Source: CAZUSO01 sp964622775
GTDB lineage: Bacteria > Bacteroidota > Bacteroidia > Chitinophagales > Chitinophagaceae
DNA length: 54,703 bases
NCBI GenBank assembly: GCA_964622775.1
Contig: CAZUSO010000015.1
Coordinates: 1 to 54,703, forward strand
Reading direction: 5' to 3'
Shown here: positions 18,418 to 25,630 of the stretch, in pieces
Layout of the letters: each line of letters starts with the position of its first letter
How positions within the stretch are numbered: the first letter of the stretch is position 1
The notes under the pieces: model-generated
The model's database searches: none
Seen by the model: only the letters and a program-made list of their open reading frames with translations
What the model was told of the DNA's origin: nothing
Made by a program: the position numbers and the translations under genes

Positions 18418-18774
18418 TTAAAGCCTAATCATGCCATAACAAGGCCTAATAAGACACTGAGCAAGGTATAAAATAAAAACTGTACAATATTGCCCTGCCG
18501 GATAAGCCGCAGGGTTCTCTACGGCAAAGGAAGAAAGGGTAGTGAATCCTCCGCAAAATCCGACTGCCAGAAACAGCTTCCAGGCTATATCGGCAAGGGT
18601 CTCTTTTTTGAAAAAATACAGTACCGGTCCGATGGCAAAGCAGCCCGGTACGTTAACCAGGAAAGTTCCGGCAGGGAATGCAGCAGTAATGTATTTCTTA
18701 GCAGCCATGCCCGCCCAATACCGCAGGACACTACCTGTAAAACCGCCTAAACCCACAAGAATTACTGCTTTCAT
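18418..18774 (-). pseudogene. fluC: Fluoride channel FluC/CrcB, frameshifted near the C-terminus
   Basis: FluC forms dual-topology dimers that export fluoride across the inner membrane. Residues 1-87 follow the family: GGFTGSVLRYW, GTFLVNVPGCFAIG, GFCGGFTTLSSFAVEN. After N87 the reading frame leaves the family and ends in a 31-residue unrelated tail. Removing one G from the GGG at 18512-18514 restores LRLIRQGNIVQ, then LLSVLLGLVMA, the normal fourth helix, ending at 18429 with 114 residues. So the gene carries a one-base insertion, unless this is a sequencing error. Confidence 0.85.
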
Positions 18775-18784
18775 ACCTTATCAA

Positions 18785-18804
18785 ATATTTGCAGCTGCAA
18801 ATAT
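18785..18804. promoter_or_regulatory. Perfect 20-bp palindrome between fluC and dnaX
   Basis: ATATTTGCAGCTGCAAATAT is a perfect dyad in the 68-nt divergent region, 10 nt before fluC and 38 nt before dnaX. It could be an operator, or two overlapping opposed -7-like elements. It is not a fluoride riboswitch. Confidence 0.5.
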
Positions 18805-18842
18805 GAGGAATTCAGGAAATTTTCAGGAACTTGCGATAGTTT

Positions 18843-20603
18843 ATGTCAGAACAATATATTGTATCCGCCAGAAAATACCGCCCTCAAACCTTCGATACGG
18901 TTGTGGGGCAGGAGCACATTACGACTACTTTAAAAAATGCAATCCGTACCGGCCATATTGCGCATGCTTACCTGTTTTGCGGCCCGCGTGGTGTCGGGAA
19001 AACAACCTGTGCAAGGATTCTTGCCCGCACCATAAATTGCGAGCATCCCACTCCGGAAATGGAGGCCTGCGGTCAATGCGCTACCTGTCTTTCCTTTCAG
19101 GATAATGTTTCATTCAGTGTATTTGAACTGGATGCGGCCAGTAATAATTCTGTGGACGATATTCGTGCGCTGACCGAGCAGGTGCGTTATGCACCGCAGA
19201 TCGGGAAGTATAAGGTCTATATTATTGATGAGGTGCACATGCTGTCCTCCGGTGCTTTTAATGCCTTTTTAAAGACACTGGAAGAGCCGCCGTCCTATGC
19301 TATTTTCATCCTGGCCACTACGGAAAAGCACAAAATTTTACCGACCATACTTTCACGATGCCAGATATTTGATTTTAAGCGAATCCAGACCGGAGATATC
19401 GTCAACCATCTTTCGGGTATTTGTAAAAAGGAAAATACAGATGCCGAAACCGCCGCACTACACGTTATGGCACAAAAAAGCGAAGGCTGTATGCGCGATG
19501 CCTTATCCATGATGGATCGTATTGCCAGCTTTACCGGCGGCCATATTACTTACGCGCAAACGGTAGAGCATCTGAATATCTTAGATGCGGATGTGTATTT
19601 CAAGCTTACGGATATCATCCTCAGCAAGGACATTGCCGCTGCGCTGATACTGGCGGATGAAGTGATGCAAAAGGGGTTTGAAGGCGATGTGATCCTGAAT
19701 GGCTTTTCCGAACATTTCCGCGATCTGCTGTTATGCAAGGATCGGAATATGGCTAAGCTGCTGGATGTTCCGGAAGAGCATAAACGCATTTATTATCAAA
19801 AAGCACAGATCATCTCTACCGCTTATATTTTAGCAGCGCTGAATATTTTAAATGATGCCGAACTCAGTTTCCGCAATGCTTTGAACAAGAGGTTGCACGT
19901 GGAATTATGCCTGATGAAGCTGTGTTATCTGAATGATGTGCTTGATCCCGATAATCTGCCGGCTCCCGCAGCATCAAAAAAAAAACCTGATACATTAACA
20001 GATTCCCGGCAGGAACCAATAAAGCCACAGCAGCCGGAACCTGCCACACCCGTTTCCGTTTCGCCCCATAATGACGGGAAAAAGCCTGTTGTATTGTCAA
20101 CAGAACCGGAACAATTTGCTGAAGAAAAAGCGGAAAGCCCCGGCACCCGGAAACCAAAAATCGGGGAAGACCTTTACCAAACGGTGCTGGCTGCACACAG
20201 CAGAAATCAGGCGGTGGAGGAGGAAAAGCCGGTCAGCCAGGAAACGATAGAAATGCTTTTTCAGCAATTTATCGAGGACTTGCGTAAGCAGGAACAGCTT
20301 TCCATTGCCACGAATCTGGCTCAAATGAAAATCATGTTTGAAGCGCCCGACCGGATTCATCTTCATTGCGTTTCGTCCATTAACTACCATTTTGCGGTTC
20401 ATCAGAAAGACACGCTGCTCCGTTTCTTTGTAAAAGAAACAGGCCATAAGGATTTACGCGTTACCGCAGCAGTTGACGACACGATGAAGCCCGCGGAACC
20501 GGAGAAAAGATATAAGAGCAAATTGGAAATCTATCAGGAAATGATAGCACTAAATCCGGCCTTAAAATCACTTAAAGATGGCCTCAATTTACAGTTGGAG
20601 TAA
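18843..20603 (+). CDS. dnaX: DNA polymerase III subunits gamma/tau
   Basis: A 586-residue clamp-loader ATPase. Walker A is GPRGVGKTT (47-55), the zinc knuckle uses C66, C76, C79 and C82, Walker B is IIDEVHML and the sensor segment is LSRCQIFDF. Domains I-III end near residue 370. A linker rich in Lys, Pro and Glu (about 375-450) leads to the tau C-terminal region. At codons 378-381 an A10 run sits at the domain III/linker boundary and both alternative frames stop at once, suggesting a short gamma form. The last 20 nt overlap the convergent glycosyltransferase gene. Confidence 0.95.
   Translation: MSEQYIVSARKYRPQTFDTVVGQEHITTTLKNAIRTGHIAHAYLFCGPRGVGKTTCARILARTINCEHPTPEMEACGQCATCLSFQDNVSFSVFELDAASNNSVDDIRALTEQVRYAPQIGKYKVYIIDEVHMLSSGAFNAFLKTLEEPPSYAIFILATTEKHKILPTILSRCQIFDFKRIQTGDIVNHLSGICKKENTDAETAALHVMAQKSEGCMRDALSMMDRIASFTGGHITYAQTVEHLNILDADVYFKLTDIILSKDIAAALILADEVMQKGFEGDVILNGFSEHFRDLLLCKDRNMAKLLDVPEEHKRIYYQKAQIISTAYILAALNILNDAELSFRNALNKRLHVELCLMKLCYLNDVLDPDNLPAPAASKKKPDTLTDSRQEPIKPQQPEPATPVSVSPHNDGKKPVVLSTEPEQFAEEKAESPGTRKPKIGEDLYQTVLAAHSRNQAVEEEKPVSQETIEMLFQQFIEDLRKQEQLSIATNLAQMKIMFEAPDRIHLHCVSSINYHFAVHQKDTLLRFFVKETGHKDLRVTAAVDDTMKPAEPEKRYKSKLEIYQEMIALNPALKSLKDGLNLQLE
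19976..19990 (+). promoter_or_regulatory. Candidate dnaX slippage/frameshift site (A10)
   Basis: Ten A residues at 19976-19985 precede CCTGA. Adding one A to the transcript, or a -1 ribosomal shift, gives ACC then TGA at 19988-19990 and a 382-residue gamma-like protein. Losing one A gives TAA a few codons later. The position matches the tau/gamma boundary used in other bacteria. Confidence 0.6.
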
Positions 20604-21609
20604 ATGCGATGGTGCGTGGGGAAAATGCCCGCTCCATCAGTTTAGCTACGGCACGGGCGGCGATATCGTCCGGGTAATTTACGGGAATGATCCTCCCTTG
20701 TTCCAGCCATTTGGCCACTGCTGCTTTCCCGGATGTGTCCAGACAGTTTATTGCCGGAACACCCAGGCTTTTTAAAGCCGCCGCATTGCAGTGTTGCTCA
20801 TATTGTCCCGACATGGGCGATACCAGTAATTTCTTTTTCAGATATAAAGCTTCTGCCGGACCTTCGAAACCCGCTCCCATCAGGGCGCCAGAACACGATT
20901 CGAGGCTTTTCAGAAAGGCCTTGTTGTCGATAGGATACAGGGTAATATTATCCTGTTGCAGCAATTGCTTTGCGTGTTTGGAGAATATTTCCCAGCGGGT
21001 ATGTTGAAAGGAAGAAAAAAAGTCGAGTAAATGCCGGTCTGAATAGGCAGGCAGGTAAACCGTGTAATGACCGTATTCCGAAGGATTCAGTCGTTGTACC
21101 TCATCGCGGATAACCGGAGGGAATATTTGACCGGAACAGGCTTCAAAATGAAAACCAACAGCATCTGTTGCGGGGGCATAATACTTCAGGATGATCCTGC
21201 CCAACCGGTCAGTTTCCGCAGGCTTTGGAGCCAAAGGGTGCAGGACGGCGCTTTGGTGACTAAGGGCGTAACATTTTACCCTGTTGATCTTACAGGCCCA
21301 GGCGGATACCGGTTCAAAATCACTGATTACGATATCGTATTTCCGTACAGGAAGGGTCAGGATATCTTTCAGAAATTGTAGCGGGCGCAATTGCCTGATG
21401 GTTGCAGCTACAGACACACCACCGGTTTTACCAAAGATAAAACTGATGCCTCTGAGCCGGTATTTTACCGGAAAGTTACCGTCCACATCAACCTGATGAC
21501 CGCTGATCAGCACATCGGTGTCTCCGTATTTTTCCAATTCCGGAACAATAGCCCGTGCCCGGCTCAGATGACCGTTTCCGGTGCCCTGTACTGCATACAG
21601 AATTTTCAT
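20584..21609 (-). CDS. GT28/MurG-like glycosyltransferase
   Basis: A 341-residue cytoplasmic or membrane-associated glycosyltransferase with a GT-B fold. The N-terminal motif GTGNGHLSRARAI resembles the MurG/GT28 GxGGH loop. The C-terminal donor site carries GALMGAGFEGPAEALYLKKKLLVSPMSGQYEQHCNA in pieces typical of GT28 (GAGFEGPAE, GQYEQ). Acceptor and sugar are unknown. Its ATG overlaps the stop of the upstream phosphoesterase gene (ATGA at 21606-21609), so translation is probably coupled; this suggests a lipid or envelope glycan substrate. Confidence 0.85.
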   Translation of the reverse strand: MKILYAVQGTGNGHLSRARAIVPELEKYGDTDVLISGHQVDVDGNFPVKYRLRGISFIFGKTGGVSVAATIRQLRPLQFLKDILTLPVRKYDIVISDFEPVSAWACKINRVKCYALSHQSAVLHPLAPKPAETDRLGRIILKYYAPATDAVGFHFEACSGQIFPPVIRDEVQRLNPSEYGHYTVYLPAYSDRHLLDFFSSFQHTRWEIFSKHAKQLLQQDNITLYPIDNKAFLKSLESCSGALMGAGFEGPAEALYLKKKLLVSPMSGQYEQHCNAAALKSLGVPAINCLDTSGKAAVAKWLEQGRIIPVNYPDDIAARAVAKLMERAFSPRTIAFTPTVN

Positions 21610-22463
21610 GCTTCCTGTTTTTTAGACGTTATTTGCATCTCATTCAGGAAGCTTTCAAACAACTCCTTTTGTTCCCCTTTATGAGTTCCCCGGATGTTAA
21701 CCGGAATAGCTTTGGCAACAGGGTCATTCTGATAACGGTACAGTGTCCATTCATTTTTTACATACTCTAAAGCGGTGAGACTTTCCACCCAGTCTCCGCA
21801 GTTGAGATAGCCTACCGCTCCGTTTTTAGTTACTATAGTTCTGACAGCCGGCTCATGAATATGGCCGCAGATCACATATTTATAGCCATTTTCTGCGGCT
21901 ATTTCACAAACGGTAGATTCAAATTTATTGATAAAAGAAACGGCGCTTTTTACTTTGCTTTTTACTTTTTTAGAAATGGAAACCTTATCCCGTCCTGTTT
22001 TCGTTGCAATAAACTTTACAAAGCGATTGATCAGGATCAGGAGATCATAACCCGTAGCGCCCAGTTTAGCCAGCCATTTGGAATGCTGCATCACCACATC
22101 GAATACATCGCCGTGAAAGATCCACACCCTGCTCCCGTTCAGCATGAGGGAAAGCTTGTTGCAGATCATCAGGGAACCTAATTGGAAATTTTCAAACCGG
22201 CGCAGCATTTCATCATGGTTGCCGGTAATATAATACACCGGTATGCCATCGGCTATCCATCCCATGATGTGCCGGATAATCATTGTATGTGCAGGCGGCC
22301 AGTAGTGTTTGCTGAATTGCCACATGTCTATAATATCGCCATTCAGTACTACGGTTTTGGGATAAATACTTTGCAAATACTGTAGTAGTTCCCTGGCGTG
22401 GCACCCATAGGTGCCCAGGTGAATGTCAGACAAAACCAACAGATCCAATTCTCTCTTTATCAT
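21606..22463 (-). CDS. LpxH-like metallophosphoesterase (UDP-2,3-diacylglucosamine diphosphatase family)
   Basis: A 285-residue calcineurin-like phosphoesterase. Metal-binding motifs in order are LSDIHLG, GDIIDMW, GNHDEM, FHGDVFD and GHIHEPA. The pattern fits Bacteroidota LpxH-like enzymes that cleave UDP-2,3-diacylglucosamine in lipid A synthesis, but related phosphoesterases with other substrates exist. A basic helix (SKKVKSKVKSAV) could touch the membrane. The ATG at 22463 is chosen over 22487, giving MIKRELDLLVLSDIHLG. It forms an operon with the glycosyltransferase. Confidence 0.82.
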   Translation of the reverse strand: MIKRELDLLVLSDIHLGTYGCHARELLQYLQSIYPKTVVLNGDIIDMWQFSKHYWPPAHTMIIRHIMGWIADGIPVYYITGNHDEMLRRFENFQLGSLMICNKLSLMLNGSRVWIFHGDVFDVVMQHSKWLAKLGATGYDLLILINRFVKFIATKTGRDKVSISKKVKSKVKSAVSFINKFESTVCEIAAENGYKYVICGHIHEPAVRTIVTKNGAVGYLNCGDWVESLTALEYVKNEWTLYRYQNDPVAKAIPVNIRGTHKGEQKELFESFLNEMQITSKKQEA

Positions 22464-22827
22464 AAGCGTTTTATGCAAAAAGAGCAAAGAATCTTTACAG
22501 GAACATTACCGGCTGGTGAAGTAAATATTAATATTGAGCGCGCAGTTTTGTGTATTTCACGCAAAGCACGAAGAATGCAATGTCAACAACGTGGTATTCT
22601 TCGTGCTCTTTATTTTTTCCCCGTTGGTATTTCCTCGACAACAAGAAGGGAATAAGCAAACGAATATTTTATGCAGCATGCATTCCGAACTTTTGAATAC
22701 AATGATTTTGGATAATCATTATGTCATTTCAACAGGCATTTTTTGATATTCCGGAGTCTGAATAAGCAGGCAAAAATACCGGGAATAACAAATTAGTCAA
22801 ATGGCATAGGAAGCGTACTAATTAGTT
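22464..22827. other. Intergenic region with inverted repeat, upstream of the IS relic
   Basis: This gap contains a 12-bp inverted repeat with a 19-nt loop at 22565-22607 and a copy of TTTCACGCAAAG at 22555-22566. Short frames on both strands have no recognisable product. Confidence 0.45.
22565..22607. repeat. 12-bp inverted repeat
   Basis: AGCACGAAGAAT and ATTCTTCGTGCT are separated by 19 nt and followed on the plus strand by a T-rich stretch. It is terminator-like, but no plus-strand gene precedes it. It may be a dispersed repeat. Confidence 0.5.
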
Positions 22828-23278
22828 ATGAAGGATAAAGATAAGCATTTAGTCGGTCAGCCGGTTTTCAGGCAGCTGATAAATTTCATACCCGGGAACC
22901 AATTTGACCGGCTTGTTGAGCAACATGGTTCAGACCGGTATTATAAAACCTTTCCATCGCGGACACAGATAGTAAGTATGCTTTTTGGCATACAGAGTCG
23001 TTGCGATTCATCGGGCGAATTGCTGACGGGATCCGGTCTCTGGAAGGAAAGCTGAGTCATCTGACAGGGCGTACAATCACTACCTGCAATTCGCCCGCTT
23101 TAGCCAAAGCGCAATTTCATTTGTATGCCGGTTGAAGAAAAATGCCGTGTATGAAGTAATGGACGAAGTTTTTTCCCAGACACTGAACGGGAAAGAACCG
23201 AGCGTATTCAGGGAAGAACACATTCACCTGAATTACAAAGAAGATGAACCGGAAAAGAAGCCTTCCGAATTGTTCTGA
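22828..23278 (+). mobile_element. Relic of an IS4-family transposase (DUF4372 type)
   Basis: The first part, 22828-23055, encodes a 75-residue N-terminal domain like that of IS4-type transposases (GQPVFRQLINFIPGNQFDRLV, SDRYYKTFPSRTQIVSMLFG in pieces). A second part in another frame, 23063-23278, encodes the piece starting DRAYNHYLQFARFSQ and continuing VCRLKKNAVYEVMDEVFS and EEHIHLNYKED, typical of the internal catalytic region. The stretch between them and the whole C-terminus are missing. The element is dead; terminal inverted repeats were not found. Confidence 0.8.
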
Positions 23279-23782
23279 AAACAAGGGGGTAGGTTTTTAC
23301 GAATCAGAAAGTTAATACTGATAATCAGTGTATTAATAAGAAGGGTAGTCCCTTTTGAAAGTTTACCCGTTTAATAGGGATAGTTTTTTAAATTTTTTGG
23401 GTTTGAACCAGGTGTATTTCAAATTGTTGCATCTATGGTTATTGGTGCCGCAGAAAATGTGGTGTCACGACCGAAATTAAAATCATGTAACGCCGCAGAG
23501 TAATTTTAATGGAGTGAGAAATTGAAAATCGGCGAAGCTAAATCTCCGGGGTGGTGTGAAGAATGTGATGCCATTGTAAATGCAATCTGAGACTGCTCCA
23601 CACAGAAATTCTTATCAAATTGCTTTGCGATTTGGAATTTCTTTGGCTGCATGACGAAAAAGTGCGTTGTCATTGTAATACGACAATTAGAAATGCACCA
23701 TTTGAAAATTTGAAATGCCTCCGAAAATTGATTGTCGATATTTATGTAACTTTAGCGTTTGTTTCATAAAAAACGGCATTTA
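23279..23782. other. Non-coding remnant region before rbfA
   Basis: About 500 nt of AT-rich DNA with no credible gene. It may contain further decayed insertion-element sequence. The last 60 nt are the rbfA upstream region, of which a diverged copy exists at 8988-9046. Confidence 0.45.
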
Positions 23783-24148
23783 ATGGAAGAGAGCAAAAGA
23801 CAAAAACAGGTAGCCCGGCTGATTCAGGAAGAGATGAATATGATCTTTCAAAAGGAAAGTCTGACCATGGTGCAGGGAGGCATGGTGTCGATTTCAAAAG
23901 TTCAGGTAACCCCTGATTTGCTGGAGGCACGCATCTATTTAAGCTTTTTCAAGATTGCTGATCCGGTAGCATTATTACATATCATTACCGACAAAACAGG
24001 TGAGCTGCGCGGTCAGTTGGGGAATAAACTGCGTCATCAGTTGCGCCGTATTCCGGAGTTGCAGTTTTTTCAGGATGATACCCTGGATTATGTGTTTAAG
24101 ATGGAAGAATTGTTCAAGCAAATCAATGATTCCGAAGATAAGCAATGA
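23783..24148 (+). CDS. rbfA: Ribosome-binding factor A
   Basis: A 121-residue protein that binds the 30S subunit during 16S rRNA maturation and cold adaptation. It shows the KH-like RbfA pattern: MEESKRQKQVARLIQEE, VSISKVQVTPDLLEARIYLS and LRHQLRRIPELQFFQDDTLDY. The start at 23783 is supported by the same ATG context in the ghost copy at 9047. It is followed by a Lol-like permease gene, a pairing I expect in Bacteroidota. Confidence 0.94.
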   Translation: MEESKRQKQVARLIQEEMNMIFQKESLTMVQGGMVSISKVQVTPDLLEARIYLSFFKIADPVALLHIITDKTGELRGQLGNKLRHQLRRIPELQFFQDDTLDYVFKMEELFKQINDSEDKQ

Positions 24149-24353
24149 TGCCTATTAATCCTCCATTTGACCATATGGGAACTAACATGAAGTCAAAAGT
24201 CAAAATGAAAAAATACCAATAATCAATTTGATAAGATTTGATAATACAGAGGAAATATGCTTAGCTTAATACTAACCTAAATCTTTGCTCAGGTACTCTG
24301 TAACGATGTGCCGTAACAGGCAATCCTGAAATCAATCAGCTCCTAACTTAATT

Positions 24354-25619
24354 ATGTCGGCAAAGCGTATTTTCAATCCCTTTTCAGGACTAAGTTTCCG
24401 GCTGGCGTTCCGTTATTTTTTCGGAAAAAAAAGTGCACAGGCCATCAATATTATTTCCTGGATCAGCGTGGCGGCCATAACTATTTCCACCGCGGCTATG
24501 GTGATCTTATTGTCGGTTGAAAACGGCTTTGACGGTTTGCTGAAAGACCTGTATAAAGCCTTTTATCCTCCGTTGAAGGTCAGTGCAAAGGCCGGGAAAT
24601 GGCTTAGCGTAAGTGAAGCGCAGCAAAATGCGCTGAAACAAATTCCCGGAATTGATATGGTGGCTTATTCCATTGAAGATAATGTGTTGCTCAGCGCCAA
24701 TGAGGAACAGCGCTTTGGCACGCTAAAGGGCGTGGATGGATCCTGGGTGCGGTTGTCGGGCGTTGATAGCTATATTGTGGAAGGAAACAGCACGTTGCAG
24801 GAGCAAGCCACGGGTTATATACCCGCAGTTATCGGAGTGAATATTGCCGCTGTGCTGGGCATTAATGTCCAAAATCCTTTTTCAGAACTCTCCATTTACT
24901 ATCCTAATCCGGATGCATCCGGTGTATGGAACCATCCCGGAGCAGCATTAAACAGCGTTCTGGTGAAACCGCAGGCTATATTTAAGGTGCAGGCGGATTT
25001 TGACAGCAAGTATGTGCTCGTCCCTTTACAGGCCGCACAGTCCTTGTTGGGTGTGGGTAACAGGGTTTCTTCCGTAGAGTTGCAATTAGGTAAAAAAGCA
25101 TCGGAAAAAGCGGTAAAACGACAAATCATTCAATTGTTCGGCGATCAGGTTCTTGTGGAAAACCAGTATGAGCAGAACCGTACCCTCTGGATGATCATGC
25201 GCAGCGAAAAATGGGCTATTTATATCATCCTGCTTTTTGTGTTGCTCCTGTCGTCTTTCAATATGATCGGGGCGTTGTCCATGCTGGTTATAGAAAAAAA
25301 GAAAGATATCGCTGTTTTAAAATCTATGGGAGCAACCAATGGACAAATCCGGGGCATTTTCATCAATGAAGGTTTGGTTATGGCATTCATCGGCGGTATT
25401 TCCGGCGTATTTATCGGCGCGATAGTCTGTTTCAGTCAGCAGATTTTCGGCTGGATGACATTAGGAGATGGTGCATTCATCATTGATGCCTATCCCGTTA
25501 AGGTGCTGCCGGGCGATGTGCTGCTGGTGATTGCTACTGCATTGGTCATTGGCCTGATAGCTGCATGGCAGCCTGCAAATAAGGCTGCCACACAGCAAAT
25601 CCATGTTCGTGAAGAATAA
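24354..25619 (+). CDS. FtsX/LolC-E-like ABC transporter permease
   Basis: A 421-residue inner-membrane permease of the MacB/LolCE type. An N-terminal helix (about 27-50) is followed by a large periplasmic domain (about 55-270). Three C-terminal helices lie near 285-310, 333-360 and 385-405. The cytoplasmic coupling segment VIEKKKDIAVLKSMGATNGQIRGIF is characteristic. It probably extracts lipoproteins for the outer membrane together with an ATPase encoded elsewhere. It ends 11 nt from the convergent beta-barrel gene. Confidence 0.88.
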   Translation: MSAKRIFNPFSGLSFRLAFRYFFGKKSAQAINIISWISVAAITISTAAMVILLSVENGFDGLLKDLYKAFYPPLKVSAKAGKWLSVSEAQQNALKQIPGIDMVAYSIEDNVLLSANEEQRFGTLKGVDGSWVRLSGVDSYIVEGNSTLQEQATGYIPAVIGVNIAAVLGINVQNPFSELSIYYPNPDASGVWNHPGAALNSVLVKPQAIFKVQADFDSKYVLVPLQAAQSLLGVGNRVSSVELQLGKKASEKAVKRQIIQLFGDQVLVENQYEQNRTLWMIMRSEKWAIYIILLFVLLLSSFNMIGALSMLVIEKKKDIAVLKSMGATNGQIRGIFINEGLVMAFIGGISGVFIGAIVCFSQQIFGWMTLGDGAFIIDAYPVKVLPGDVLLVIATALVIGLIAAWQPANKAATQQIHVREE

Positions 25620-25630
25620 TGAGCGTTTGC

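Noticed and set aside
18775..18842. Fluoride riboswitch upstream of fluC
   Set aside because: The 68-nt region has only a simple palindrome and not the conserved pseudoknot sequence of the crcB motif RNA.
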